A stretch of 64,000 nucleotides of DNA from Aquibacillus kalidii. Its GTDB lineage: Bacteria; Bacillota; Bacilli; Bacillales; Amphibacillaceae. The stretch covers positions 1-64,000 of the forward strand of contig NZ_JACLZI010000006.1 of NCBI RefSeq assembly GCF_014280935.1. Reading direction: 5' to 3'. Within the stretch, counting starts at the first letter, position 1. Each line of letters starts with the position of its first letter. This document shows, one piece after another, positions 1 to 8,722 of this stretch. The translations under genes and the position numbers were made by a program. Under the pieces are notes generated by a model. That model made no database searches, was not told the origin of the DNA, and saw only the letters and a list, made by a program, of their open reading frames with translations.

Positions 1-15
1 CACGAGGTGAAGATC

Positions 16-90
16 CCGGAAGAGCGGTCTTTGCTCTGAGGAAGCTGAGGCCGTGCCCACGGAAAGCGGAGTATTCTGCCGGAACGAGTT
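16..90 (+). repeat. Dispersed repeat copy A
   Basis: This GC-rich 75-bp block matches the reverse complement of 56909-56983 at 62 of 75 positions without gaps (my count by eye). The longest identical runs are CTTTGCTCTGA and GGAGTATTCTGCCG. The core GAAGCTGAGGCCGTGCCCAC is of a kind I recall as a common intergenic repeat in Bacillaceae. The element continues off the left edge, so its full length is unknown. No open frame fits it. Confidence 0.75.
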
Positions 91-298
91 CAAGCTCACA
101 TTCAAAGGGGTTTAATAAAGTTACTGGAGATTTTCTCTCAAATATGCACTTAAATAATCTACAAAAAGAATATGAAAACCTAATAAATATTTAGAATGGG
201 TTTAGTAGTTGCTCTATCTAATACGTAAATTTGGTTTTTTTAGCTATAAATGCTATTCTATGTAAAGATATGTAATTAGAAAGAAGGGAAAGAATATA

Positions 299-970
299 AT
301 GGATATAAATTTAGCAAAAATGATTGATCATACGCAATTAAAACCTGACACTGACCAACAACAAATAGACAAAATTATTAATGAGGCAAGGGAAAGTGAT
401 TTTGCCTCTGTTTGTGTCAACCCATATTGGGTTTCCTATTGTTACGATAAATTAAAAGATACAGATGTGAAAGTCTGTACAGTAATTGGATTTCCATTAG
501 GAGCAACGACATCAGAAACAAAAGCATTTGAAACGGAACAAGCTATTAAAAACGGTGCAACCGAAGTGGATATGGTTATTAATATTGGTGCATTAAAATC
601 AAAGAGGTTTGACGTGGTTGAAAATGATATTAAAGCAGTAGTTGATGCTGCTAATAAAAAGGCTCTTACTAAAGTTATTATTGAAACTTCTTTATTAACT
701 AACGAAGAAAAAGTTATAGCTTGTGAACTAGCAAAAAAAGTTGGTGCAGATTTTGTTAAGACATCAACTGGATTTTCTGGTGGCGGTGCTACTGTTGAGG
801 ATATTGAATTAATGAGAAAAACAGTTGGTCCTGAAATGGGAGTTAAAGCATCCGGAGGAGTTAGAGATCGTGAAACTACGGAAGCAATGATTGAAGCAGG
901 AGCAACACGAATTGGAGCTAGTTCCGGCGTTCAAATCATTGCTGGGCAAAAAGGAACAACTGATTATTAA
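299..970 (+). CDS. deoC: Deoxyribose-phosphate aldolase
   Basis: Class I aldolase of 223 residues that cleaves 2-deoxy-D-ribose 5-phosphate to glyceraldehyde 3-phosphate and acetaldehyde in deoxynucleoside breakdown. The Schiff-base lysine is K154 in [16 protein letters not shown]91 in [11 protein letters not shown] and K183 in [10 protein letters not shown] match the proton-relay residues of the family. Length is typical for bacterial DeoC. The ATG follows a purine-rich site (GAAGGGAAAG). It stands alone: a repeat lies upstream and a bidirectional terminator downstream. In B. subtilis deoC sits with nupC-pdp, so the position before yqeW is a difference in arrangement. Confidence 0.96.
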   Translation: MDINLAKMIDHTQLKPDTDQQQIDKIINEARESDFASVCVNPYWVSYCYDKLKDTDVKVCTVIGFPLGATTSETKAFETEQAIKNGATEVDMVINIGALKSKRFDVVENDIKAVVDAANKKALTKVIIETSLLTNEEKVIACELAKKVGADFVKTSTGFSGGGATVEDIELMRKTVGPEMGVKASGGVRDRETTEAMIEAGATRIGASSGVQIIAGQKGTTDY

Positions 971-977
971 AATGATT

Positions 978-1020
978 ACAAAAACAAAACCCACATTATT
1001 GCGATGGGTTTTGTTTTTGT
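978..1020. terminator. Bidirectional terminator deoC / yqeW
   Basis: A perfect 16-bp stem (978-993 with 1005-1020) with an 11-nt loop. A-rich and T-rich arms let it serve deoC on the plus strand and the convergent yqeW on the minus strand. Confidence 0.85.
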
Positions 1021-1033
1021 TTTAGAGAATTAG

Positions 1034-1990
1034 TTAATTAAAGGCCTTCTTGCCGTGTAATTTGGTAATGAATTTTGCGAAATAGGATATAAACGGTAAC
1101 AAACATAATACTGAAATTACATTAAATAGGACAGAAATATGTGCAAGTTGTTCTTTGACATCTTGTGACAGTACTTGTGCCAAGTCTGTTAACCATCCTA
1201 AAAACGGGATAAACATTATGACGCCGAGAACGTTAAACCATATGTGTGACATAGCAACTAACTTAGCTTCTTTTTTCGTACCAAATGAGGCTAGCAATGA
1301 TGTAACACATGTCCCAATATTTGCTCCTAGAACAATTGCTATCGATGTTGGTAGAGCAATAAGGTTTTCGTGTAAAAAACTCATTGTTAATCCCACAGTA
1401 GCACTAGAAGACTGTATGACGCCACTTACGATCGTTCCTATCCATACGCCAATAGTTGGATGGTTACTAGCATAATCTAGGCTCTCTGTAAGAATTGGAA
1501 TACTAGCAATATTTTGTGCCAATGATTCAAACCCGTTCAATGCAACAAATATGCTACCTAATCCAAATAAAATAGAACCAATAGAGAATAATATGCGACT
1601 TTTAAAAAAGATTAAAATGACACCAACTATTACAAATGTAATTTCTGGTATATAGTTTGAAAATGCCATTAGCTCCGCAGTAATAGTAGTACCTATATTT
1701 GCACCTAACATTATTCCAATTGATTGTTTAAATGAAATAAATCCAATACTTACAAAGCTAATAGTTAATACCATTATAACGGAACTACTTTGTAGGATTG
1801 CGGTAGCAGCTAGTCCTGTTAAAATACCAAAGAAAGTATTTTTTGTGAAAGTTGCCAAAAAGTATTCCATTTTTTGATAGGAAAGTTGATACAATCCGTT
1901 ACGTAGAATACTTAGTCCTAAAAAAAATAACATGATATAAACAGCTAACAAAGAAATTAGATCTCCCAACGTATTCACCTCACTAGCCAT
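1034..1990 (-). CDS. yqeW: Na+/Pi-cotransporter family protein YqeW
   Basis: Polytopic membrane protein of 318 residues from the Na/Pi cotransporter family (PF02690 type). It carries the two inverted repeats of the family, seen as QSSSVIMV with GANIGTT in the first half and QSSSATVGL with GANIGTC in the second. It lacks the C-terminal PhoU-like tail found in its relative at 32900-34534. YqeW of B. subtilis lies at the same place next to rpsU. The substrate is inferred to be phosphate but is not shown by sequence. The ATG at 1990 has a poor ribosome site. A TTG at 1969 preceded by GAGGTG is a credible alternative start. Confidence 0.9.
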   Translation of the reverse strand: MASEVNTLGDLISLLAVYIMLFFLGLSILRNGLYQLSYQKMEYFLATFTKNTFFGILTGLAATAILQSSSVIMVLTISFVSIGFISFKQSIGIMLGANIGTTITAELMAFSNYIPEITFVIVGVILIFFKSRILFSIGSILFGLGSIFVALNGFESLAQNIASIPILTESLDYASNHPTIGVWIGTIVSGVIQSSSATVGLTMSFLHENLIALPTSIAIVLGANIGTCVTSLLASFGTKKEAKLVAMSHIWFNVLGVIMFIPFLGWLTDLAQVLSQDVKEQLAHISVLFNVISVLCLLPFISYFAKFITKLHGKKAFN

Positions 1991-2066
1991 TGTATGGACG
2001 AGTTCTCCAAAGAATGTTACTTTTTTATTTTTAAAATAGAAAAAAATAAGTTATTTCGGAAATAAG

Positions 2067-2095
2067 TTGACCAAAAAAAAGCATTATATTATAAT
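2067..2095 (+). promoter_or_regulatory. SigA promoter of rpsU-yqeY
   Basis: TTGACC (2067-2072), 17-bp spacer, TATAAT (2090-2095), about 70 bp before rpsU. The leader it would make contains a perfect 8-bp hairpin (2106-2113 with 2117-2124). Confidence 0.75.
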
Positions 2096-2167
2096 TGTCG
2101 GGAGGCATATGTATTGTACATATGTCGTAACAAACTTGTTGTATGCTTCGGAGGGAGGGAAAATAGC

Positions 2168-2344
2168 ATGTCAAACACAACTCGCGTTCGTAAAAACGAG
2201 TCTCTTGAAGATGCTCTTCGTCGCTTTAAACGCAGTGTATCTAAATCTGGTACATTGGCAGAATATCGTAAAAAAGAATTTTATGAAAAACCTAGTGTTC
2301 GCCGTAAGAAAAAGTCTGAGGCAGCTAGAAAGCGTAAATTCTAA
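2168..2344 (+). CDS. rpsU: 30S ribosomal protein S21
   Basis: Basic protein of 58 residues, [20 protein letters not shown] onward, ending in the Arg/Lys-rich tail typical of S21. It binds the small subunit near the anti-Shine-Dalgarno end of 16S rRNA. The ATG at 2168 was chosen because GGAGGGAGGG ends about 8 nt before it and homologous proteins start MS. Longer upstream frames lack a ribosome site. yqeY begins 18 nt after the stop, so the two are co-transcribed, as in many Firmicutes. Confidence 0.97.
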   Translation: MSNTTRVRKNESLEDALRRFKRSVSKSGTLAEYRKKEFYEKPSVRRKKKSEAARKRKF

Positions 2345-2362
2345 AGAGGGTGTAGAGTAAAG

Positions 2363-2809
2363 ATGTCATTATTAGAACGTCTGAACCAGGATATGAAGCA
2401 AGCGATGAGAAATAAGGATAAACAAACCTTAAGTGTCATCCGCATGGTTAAAGCTTCGTTGCAAAATGATGCAATTAAACTTGGGAAAGATGGATTATCT
2501 GAAGAAGAAGAATTAACTGTTTTATCTAGAGAGTTAAAACAGCGTAAAGATTCCCTCCATGAATTTCAAGAAGCTGGACGCGATGATCTTGTAGAGAAAC
2601 TTGAAGAAGAGATTAAAGTTTTACAAGTATATATGCCTGAACAGCTTTCACAAGAGCAGTTAGAAGAAATTGTTTTAGAAACAATTAAAGAAGTAGATGC
2701 TACTTCAAAAAAAGAGATGGGTAAAGTGATGAGCGCTCTTATGCCTAAAGTAAAAGGTAAAGCAGATGGCTCTCAAGTTAATCAATTAGTTCAGAAACAT
2801 TTGTCCTAA
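2363..2809 (+). CDS. yqeY: GatB/YqeY domain protein
   Basis: YqeY family protein of 148 residues, related to the C-terminal tRNA-binding tail of GatB. It starts [20 protein letters not shown] and has the conserved YMPEQLS and [18 protein letters not shown] segments. An N-terminal helical bundle and a small C-terminal domain are expected. Function is not established; a role in tRNA or amidotransferase biology is only suggested by the GatB likeness. It is the second gene of the rpsU unit and ends before a strong terminator. Confidence 0.95.
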   Translation: MSLLERLNQDMKQAMRNKDKQTLSVIRMVKASLQNDAIKLGKDGLSEEEELTVLSRELKQRKDSLHEFQEAGRDDLVEKLEEEIKVLQVYMPEQLSQEQLEEIVLETIKEVDATSKKEMGKVMSALMPKVKGKADGSQVNQLVQKHLS

Positions 2810-2875
2810 TTGAAACCCATACGAGCTGACTAACAAATTTACTAACATATATTTTGATTTTTGGTTAGTAACAAT

Positions 2876-2910
2876 AAAACCTCCAGTCACTGATGTGGCT
2901 GGAGGTTTTT
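2876..2910 (+). terminator. Terminator of rpsU-yqeY
   Basis: Stem AAAACCTCCAGTCAC / GTGGCTGGAGGTTTT with one G-T pair and a 4-nt loop, followed by a T-rich run. Confidence 0.85.
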
Positions 2911-2951
2911 ATTATTATTTTACATATATAAAGAACATTTGATTAATAAAA

Positions 2952-2978
2952 TGAAACCTTTGAATTAAACTAAACGTA
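2952..2978 (+). promoter_or_regulatory. SigW-type ECF promoter of yqeZ-floA-yqfB
   Basis: TGAAAC (2952-2957), 17-bp spacer starting CTTT, CGTA (2975-2978), about 30 bp before the yqeZ ribosome site. This is the -35/-10 pattern of ECF sigma factor SigW. In B. subtilis yqeZ-yqfA-yqfB is a known SigW operon, so both sequence and context agree. Confidence 0.82.
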
Positions 2979-3010
2979 ATAAAGGATATACATAAGAAAG
3001 GAGGACTGGC

Positions 3011-4336
3011 GTGAGAAGACAAGGGATAAGCTTTTTTATCTGTATTCTAAGTGTGATTATGTTTATTTCAATACAGCCTACTCTAGTAGAAGCAGAATCT
3101 ACAGGGGAAGGAAAGCTGGTGTATGTTATTCCAATTGAAAAAACAGTTGAAAGAGGTTTAGAGGCTTTTTTAAAGCGAACGACCCAGGAAGCTACAGAAG
3201 CAAATGCAGATCATATTATATTTGAAATAAATACTCCAGGTGGTAGAGTAGACGCTGCGGCAAATATCGCAGAGATTTTGCAGGATTTGGATATTCCCAC
3301 AACTTCCTTTATAACTGTGGAGGCACTGTCAGCCGGATCCTATCTCGCTTTAAATACGGATCATATATATATGAAACCACAAGCGACGATGGGTGCGAGT
3401 GGTGTTATTAATTCGGACGGCACAGCTGCTGATAAAAAGGCACAATCTGCTTGGGTGGCAGCTATGCGAGGTGCTGCTACATCAAAAGGTAGAGATCCAA
3501 TATATGCTGAAGCAATGGCCAATGCTGATTATGACCTTCCGAAATATGGTGCACCTAAAGGTGAATATTTAACGTTGGATGCTAGTTCTGCAGTGGAAGT
3601 GGGTTATTCTGAATCAACAGTGGAACACCGAACCGCATTATTAAATAAATTAAATCTTAATCATGCATCCATAATTGAAATGAAACCTACCCTTGCAGAA
3701 GAGGTAGCTCGTTTCTTAACGAATCCTGTTGTAGTACCTATTTTGTTGTCATTGGCAAGTATTGGTTTAATTGTGGAGCTTTATTCGCCAGGATTTGGTA
3801 TTCCTGGTTCAGTTGGACTACTGTCACTCGTTTTATTCTTCTATGGCCATGTTGTTGCAGGGCTGGCAGGGTATGAAGCAATTATTTTATTAGTATTAGG
3901 AATTGTTTTCATTGTTTTAGAGCTATTCCTCCCAGGGGGAATAATTGGATTCCTGGGCATTGGTGCTATTGTTGGCGCCCTGTTTATGTCTACAAACAAC
4001 ATAGGGCATATGACGATGAGCATCGGAATCGCTGTTTTATTATCGATTATCGTTTCTGTTGTTCTTTTTAAAACAATGGGATTTGAGAAAGGATTTTTTA
4101 GACACATTGTATTGAAAGATGCTACTACAACGGAAGAAGGCTATGTATCCTCCGTAAATCGCTTGGAGTTAATCGGGCTCGAAGGAAAGTCCGTAACACC
4201 TTTACGTCCATCCGGTACAGGTGTATTTGATGGAGAGCGTTTAGATGTTATTTCTGAAGGAGGCTTTATTCCTACAAATTCAGACATAAAAGTAATAAAA
4301 ACAGAAGGATCTCGTATAGTTGTTAGAGAAATATAA
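3011..4336 (+). CDS. yqeZ: NfeD-type membrane serine protease, YqeZ
   Basis: NfeD1b protein of 441 residues. A signal peptide (about residues 1-28, cut near VEAE) leads to a ClpP-like domain (about 35-220) with INTPGG at 74-79 and a candidate nucleophile S107 in LSAGSY; K142 or K143 may be the catalytic lysine. Four or more membrane segments follow (about 235-355), then a C-terminal OB-fold NfeD domain (VTPLRPSGTG). The GTG start follows AAAGGAGG. Members work beside flotillin-like proteins, here floA 29 bp downstream, in membrane-domain organisation and envelope-stress response. The protease activity is inferred from archaeal relatives. Confidence 0.93.
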   Translation: MRRQGISFFICILSVIMFISIQPTLVEAESTGEGKLVYVIPIEKTVERGLEAFLKRTTQEATEANADHIIFEINTPGGRVDAAANIAEILQDLDIPTTSFITVEALSAGSYLALNTDHIYMKPQATMGASGVINSDGTAADKKAQSAWVAAMRGAATSKGRDPIYAEAMANADYDLPKYGAPKGEYLTLDASSAVEVGYSESTVEHRTALLNKLNLNHASIIEMKPTLAEEVARFLTNPVVVPILLSLASIGLIVELYSPGFGIPGSVGLLSLVLFFYGHVVAGLAGYEAIILLVLGIVFIVLELFLPGGIIGFLGIGAIVGALFMSTNNIGHMTMSIGIAVLLSIIVSVVLFKTMGFEKGFFRHIVLKDATTTEEGYVSSVNRLELIGLEGKSVTPLRPSGTGVFDGERLDVISEGGFIPTNSDIKVIKTEGSRIVVREI

Positions 4337-4365
4337 CATAGAATATATATTTAGGAGGAAATCAA

Positions 4366-5352
4366 ATGACGATTGAGCAACTTTTGCCTATTATAATTGT
4401 GGGTCTTATTGTAATTGTTGTCGCTATTTTATTTACATTTATTCCAGTAATGCTTTGGATAAGTGCGCTGGCAGCGGGTGTACATGTTAACATTTTTACT
4501 CTGGTAGGTATGCGTCTACGAAGAGTTGTACCAGCTCGCGTAATTAACCCTTTAATCAAAGCACATAAGGCTGGGTTAGATGTTACGACTAACCAACTGG
4601 AAAGTCACTACCTTGCAGGTGGTAATGTTGACCGTGTTGTTAACGCTCTAATAGCAGCGCAGCGTGCCAATATTGAACTTGGTTTTGAAAGGGCGGCAGC
4701 AATTGATCTTGCTGGTCGTGATGTACTAGAAGCAGTACAAATGAGTGTAAACCCTAAAGTTATCGAAACACCATTTATCGCAGGTATTTCAATGGATGGT
4801 ATTGAAGTGAAAGCGAAAGCAAGAATTACAGTTCGTGCAAATATCGATCGATTGGTCGGTGGTGCAGGAGAGGACACTGTAATAGCCCGTGTTGGTGAAG
4901 GGATTGTTAGTACTATTGGTAGTTCTGAAAGTCATAGTAAGGTGTTAGAGAACCCTGACCTTATTTCACACAATGTATTATCAAAAGGTTTGGATGCAGG
5001 AACTGCTTTTGAAATTCTATCAATCGATATAGCAGACATTGATATCGGTAAAAACATCGGTGCAATGCTTCAAACAGATCAAGCAGAAGCGGATAAAAAT
5101 ATTGCACAAGCAAAAGCGGAAGAACGCCGTGCAATGGCTGTTGCACAAGAACAAGAAATGGTTGCTAAAGTACAAGAAATGCGTGCGAAGGTAGTAGAAG
5201 CAGAGGCAGATGTACCTCTAGCATTAGCTGAGGCATTACGTTCAGGACATATGGGTGTAATGGATTATATGAACTATAAGAATATAAATGCAGATACTGA
5301 TATGCGTAATACTATTGGAAATATGTCTAAAGATGAGAATGAAGAAGAATAA
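4366..5352 (+). CDS. floA: Flotillin-like protein FloA
   Basis: FloA (UPF0365, YqfA) of 328 residues. A hydrophobic N-terminal hairpin (about 5-40) anchors it in the membrane. A PHB-like domain follows, then an Ala/Glu-rich coiled region (about 240-290: [20 protein letters not shown]) that drives oligomerisation. Flotillins organise membrane microdomains and influence signalling and protein secretion. The ribosome site GGAGGAAAT is close. It is cotranscribed with yqeZ and yqfB from the SigW-type promoter. Confidence 0.96.
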   Translation: MTIEQLLPIIIVGLIVIVVAILFTFIPVMLWISALAAGVHVNIFTLVGMRLRRVVPARVINPLIKAHKAGLDVTTNQLESHYLAGGNVDRVVNALIAAQRANIELGFERAAAIDLAGRDVLEAVQMSVNPKVIETPFIAGISMDGIEVKAKARITVRANIDRLVGGAGEDTVIARVGEGIVSTIGSSESHSKVLENPDLISHNVLSKGLDAGTAFEILSIDIADIDIGKNIGAMLQTDQAEADKNIAQAKAEERRAMAVAQEQEMVAKVQEMRAKVVEAEADVPLALAEALRSGHMGVMDYMNYKNINADTDMRNTIGNMSKDENEEE

Positions 5353-5382
5353 ATAAGAGAATCCTCGGGAAGGAGGGTTTCC

Positions 5383-5865
5383 ATGGATGATTTGTTGGGA
5401 TTACTACCTTTTATCATTGCCGCTATTGGGTGGTTTTTAGCTAAGGCTGGCAAGGACGAGAAGAATACTAGCCCCCTACCTAAACAACAACCAGTTTCGG
5501 GTAGGAGTCCTTCTTCGAAACCTATTAGGACGGAAGAAGAACAGGTGTTAAGAGAAGAAACAGCGCCTAAAACCGAAATGCAAACTTATTTTGAAGAAAA
5601 GCAGGAGCAGCTTGATAGAGTCAATATGGAGAAAAAGGGCGAAGTAAAAGACATAAGCCATTCCAAGGGAAATATCTATGGTACTATTGGAGATAAGCCT
5701 AAAAAAAGTTTTGGCAAGTTAAAGCGTAAAGAACCGAGATTATCAGTCGCTAGAAATATTACGAAAAGGCGTGTAGCTGAAAGTGTGGTTATGGCTGAAG
5801 TTTTAGGCCCACCAAGAGCAGTGAAACCGTATCAAAATGTTGCTCAAAATCGAATGAATAAATAA
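5383..5865 (+). CDS. yqfB: YqfB-like membrane-anchored protein
   Basis: Protein of 160 residues with one N-terminal membrane segment (about 3-21, LLGLLPFIIAAIGWFLAKAG) and a charged, probably disordered cytoplasmic part rich in Lys, Glu and Pro. No catalytic motif is visible. Position as the third gene after yqeZ-floA matches yqfB of B. subtilis, also SigW-controlled. A role as accessory to the flotillin/NfeD pair is inference only. The ATG at 5383 follows GGAAGGAGGG. Confidence 0.8.
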   Translation: MDDLLGLLPFIIAAIGWFLAKAGKDEKNTSPLPKQQPVSGRSPSSKPIRTEEEQVLREETAPKTEMQTYFEEKQEQLDRVNMEKKGEVKDISHSKGNIYGTIGDKPKKSFGKLKRKEPRLSVARNITKRRVAESVVMAEVLGPPRAVKPYQNVAQNRMNK

Positions 5866-5872
5866 CGAAGAG

Positions 5873-5907
5873 AATGCACTTGATTAATCAGGTGCATTTT
5901 TTTGTTG
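5873..5907 (+). terminator. Terminator of yqeZ-floA-yqfB
   Basis: Stem AATGCACTTGATT / AATCAGGTGCATT followed by seven T. Confidence 0.85.
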
Positions 5908-5946
5908 TCTTCTAATAGGTGGTTCAGTAACAAAGGAAAAGTGTTG

Positions 5947-5976
5947 GGTATTTTCCTCTGTTTCATTCATACACAT
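5947..5976 (+). promoter_or_regulatory. Possible SigE promoter of yqfC-yqfD
   Basis: CATACACAT (5968-5976) resembles the SigE -10 (CATACAnT). GGTATTT lies 14 bp upstream as a loose -35. yqfC-yqfD is SigE-dependent in B. subtilis. The distance to yqfC (about 160 bp) is long. An inverted repeat TGATACA/TGTATCA at 6085-6104 lies closer to the gene and may be relevant instead. Confidence 0.35.
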
Positions 5977-6133
5977 ATCTTAATGGGTTTGAATATATAG
6001 ATAAGTGTCTTTAGCAATTCTATTGTCATGCTAATAAGATGAGAACAGTATATTTCTTGAAATAAACGTGTTATTTTACTGTTCTGATACAAGGGTTTGT
6101 ATCATAACATGTATGTGAGGGGAGGCATCATAG

Positions 6134-6421
6134 ATGAAAAAATGGCATCAGCGCATCGGGAACTGGTTGTCCCAAAACCTTGAATTACCTTCCGATGTAG
6201 TCCTCGAACTACCTAGAATTACAACAATCGGTCAATTGCATGCATATATTGAAAATCATCGAGGCTTATTACTTTTTACAGACAATGAGCTTCGATTAAA
6301 TATGGAGTATGGTTACCTGAAGATAACTGGCAAAAATTTCGTACTTAGAATGATGCTGCCAGAAGAAATCTTGTTGGAAGGAACCATTAGCGAAATTGTC
6401 TTTATTGAGAGTGACGACTAA
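6134..6421 (+). CDS. yqfC: Sporulation protein YqfC
   Basis: YqfC family of 95 residues: MKKWHQRIGNWLSQNLELPS, then LPRITTIGQLHAYIENHRG, typical of this family of mother-cell sporulation proteins. In B. subtilis yqfC and yqfD are made under SigE and are needed for efficient engulfment-stage sporulation; the biochemical role is not known. The ATG follows GGGGAGGC. yqfD begins 36 nt downstream. Confidence 0.92.
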   Translation: MKKWHQRIGNWLSQNLELPSDVVLELPRITTIGQLHAYIENHRGLLLFTDNELRLNMEYGYLKITGKNFVLRMMLPEEILLEGTISEIVFIESDD

Positions 6422-6457
6422 ATTTGTTGGATTTTTGGATGGGAGGAGAACAAGGGA

Positions 6458-7681
6458 ATGAAGCAAACACAAGGAGTATTCTTTGCAGGGTATGTAACGA
6501 TAAAAGTTTCTGGACACCATCCTGAACTGTTTTTTGACCTTTGTGCAAGAAAAGGGATAATGGTATGGAGTATTAAGAAAGTTAGTAAAACTGAATGTAC
6601 AGGTAATATTAAATTAAAGGACATATCGGATGTTAAAGCTTTAAGAAGGAAAACCATTTATAAAATAGCCTTTCGAAACAAGAAAGGCTTACCATTTTTT
6701 ACGAATAAATTGCTTTATCGAAAACCATTAATTATTGGATTAGTCTTAAGCCTACTATTTGTTACATATCTGTCAAACATGGTTTGGAGTGTCAATGTAA
6801 AAGGAGTCAACTCCGAAATACAAAAAAAGATTGAGAACCAGTTAGATGAATATGGAATTCAACCAGGTGCCTTAAAATTTAACATCGGGTCCCCTGGGGA
6901 AATTCAACAGAAGCTCCTGAATGACATACCTGAACTATTATGGGTAGGGGTAACCGAAAAAGGGACAACCTATCACCTCGAAGGCGTAGAGAAAACGATA
7001 GTGGAAGAAGGAGAAAAGCTTTCACCGCGTAACCTAGTAGCAAAAAAAGAGGGAGTTATCGTTGAATATTATATTTCAAAGGGACAACCTATGATTAAAA
7101 TAAATGATGTTGTTAAAAAAGGTGACTTATTAGTATCCGGGGAATTAGGGAAGAGTCAAGAGGAAGAGGATAAAGAGGAGGATAAGAAAGGAACAAAAAA
7201 ACAGTTAGTTGCTGCAGAAGGGGAAATAATTGCTAAGACTTGGTATAAAAGTAATGTAACTATCCCTTTAGAAACGAATTATGAAGTGTTGACTGGAGAT
7301 AATAAAAAGAAATATTACCTTCGATTTGGTGACTTTATGGTACCTGTTTGGGGATTTAAAAGTCCTGAATATAAAGAAATTCAATTGGAAGCCTCAGATC
7401 GTTCTGTAAATTTCTTTAAATGGGAATTACCAATATCATTTGTAAAACAAACGATTCATGAAAAAGAAAAAGTGAAAGAAAAGCGAACAAAAGATGAAGC
7501 GAAAGCTGCAGCAATAAAACAAGCTAAGAAAGAGCTGCAGCAAAAGTTAGGCAAAGATGCCGAAATAACTTTTGGAAAAGTTTTGCAAGAAAGTATGGAG
7601 AGTGGTAAAGTAAAATTAACGCTTTCTTTTGATGTTTTAGAAGATATCGCAAAATCACAACCTATAGTTCAAGGAGATTGA
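6458..7681 (+). CDS. yqfD: Sporulation protein YqfD
   Basis: YqfD family of 407 residues. The N-terminal cytoplasmic part (1-85) precedes one membrane segment (about 88-108, KPLIIGLVLSLLFVTYLSNMVW). The rest is predicted outside, with a basic/acidic linker (about 230-245) and a helical C-terminus. The ATG at 6458 follows GGGAGGAG. The stop overlaps the ribosome-site region of phoH, so the genes are translationally coupled. Works with YqfC in the mother cell; mechanism unknown. Confidence 0.93.
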   Translation: MKQTQGVFFAGYVTIKVSGHHPELFFDLCARKGIMVWSIKKVSKTECTGNIKLKDISDVKALRRKTIYKIAFRNKKGLPFFTNKLLYRKPLIIGLVLSLLFVTYLSNMVWSVNVKGVNSEIQKKIENQLDEYGIQPGALKFNIGSPGEIQQKLLNDIPELLWVGVTEKGTTYHLEGVEKTIVEEGEKLSPRNLVAKKEGVIVEYYISKGQPMIKINDVVKKGDLLVSGELGKSQEEEDKEEDKKGTKKQLVAAEGEIIAKTWYKSNVTIPLETNYEVLTGDNKKKYYLRFGDFMVPVWGFKSPEYKEIQLEASDRSVNFFKWELPISFVKQTIHEKEKVKEKRTKDEAKAAAIKQAKKELQQKLGKDAEITFGKVLQESMESGKVKLTLSFDVLEDIAKSQPIVQGD

Positions 7682-7683
7682 TT

Positions 7684-8646
7684 ATGCCTGAGGATTTAAA
7701 AACAATAGACTTACAATTAGATGATCCAAATGAAGCACTAAGTTTATTTGGAACAGAAGACAAGCATTTAAAACAAATTGAAGAACATTTTAATACATCA
7801 ATCATAACTAGAGGAGAGCAAGTAAGTGTTTCTGGTGTTGAAGAAGATATAAAAGTAATAGAGGAAATATTACATGCTTTACTAACGATAATTAGAAAAG
7901 GCTTGACGATCTCAGAAAGAGACGTTGTATATGCGGTTGAACTAGGTAAGAAGGGGAAAATAAACCAATTTGAAACGCTTTTTGAGGATGAAATAACCAA
8001 AAATGCAAAAGGAAAATCGATTCGTGTTAAAACATTAGGTCAACGTAATTATGTTAATGAAATTAAGGCAAATGACTTAGTCTTTGGGATTGGCCCGGCT
8101 GGGACAGGTAAGACCTACCTTGCAGTTGTTATGGCTGTGAATGCATTGAAACAAGGCTCAGTGAAGCGCATTATATTAACACGTCCAGCGGTTGAAGCTG
8201 GTGAAAGCTTAGGTTTCCTTCCTGGTGACTTAAAAGAAAAGGTTGACCCATATCTACGCCCTTTATATGATGCTTTACATGATGTTCTAGGTAATGAACA
8301 TACATTGCGTCTTATTGAAAGAGGAACCATAGAAATAGCTCCATTAGCGTATATGCGTGGGAGAACTTTGGATGATGCATTTGTTATACTTGATGAAGCA
8401 CAGAATACAACTGGAGCCCAAATGAAAATGTTTTTAACTCGACTAGGCTTTGGCTCTAAGATGGTTATTACAGGTGATATTACACAAGTAGACTTGCCTA
8501 AAGGTGTACACTCAGGATTGAAGCAAGTTGAAACAAGATTGGCAAATATTAAAGGAATTTCCTTTTCTTACTTAAGACAATCTGACGTGGTACGTCACCC
8601 ACTTGTACAAAGAATTATTGACGCATATGAACAAGAAAAGGAATAA
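7684..8646 (+). CDS. phoH: PhoH-like ATPase
   Basis: PhoH family ATPase of 320 residues. An N-terminal KH-like part (about 1-105) precedes a P-loop domain with Walker A GPAGTGKT, the RPAVEAGESLGFLPGDL motif and Walker B VILDEAQNTT. It is linked to RNA metabolism, often beside ybeY as here. The start is ATG 7684, 7 nt after AAGGAG, rather than the in-frame TTG at 7678, which touches the ribosome site. Confidence 0.96.
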   Translation: MPEDLKTIDLQLDDPNEALSLFGTEDKHLKQIEEHFNTSIITRGEQVSVSGVEEDIKVIEEILHALLTIIRKGLTISERDVVYAVELGKKGKINQFETLFEDEITKNAKGKSIRVKTLGQRNYVNEIKANDLVFGIGPAGTGKTYLAVVMAVNALKQGSVKRIILTRPAVEAGESLGFLPGDLKEKVDPYLRPLYDALHDVLGNEHTLRLIERGTIEIAPLAYMRGRTLDDAFVILDEAQNTTGAQMKMFLTRLGFGSKMVITGDITQVDLPKGVHSGLKQVETRLANIKGISFSYLRQSDVVRHPLVQRIIDAYEQEKE

Positions 8647-8661
8647 GTGTACAGCATGGCT

Positions 8662-8690
8662 TAAGACCCAATTTATCTGGGTCTTATTTC
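8662..8690 (+). terminator. Weak terminator or attenuator after phoH
   Basis: Stem TAAGACCCA / TGGGTCTTA (8662-8670 with 8678-8686), loop 7 nt, then only a short T run (TTTCT). Partial read-through into pgpH is likely. Confidence 0.6.
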
Positions 8691-8722
8691 TGTATTCAAG
8701 GCTGTTATAAAGGGGTAATATA

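Noticed and set aside
2109-2360. Frame overlapping rpsU out of phase, up to 97 codons with GGGAGG before an ATG
   Set aside because: It is read through by rpsU in another frame, the ribosome site is only 3 nt from the ATG, and the protein looks like no family. Chance frame.
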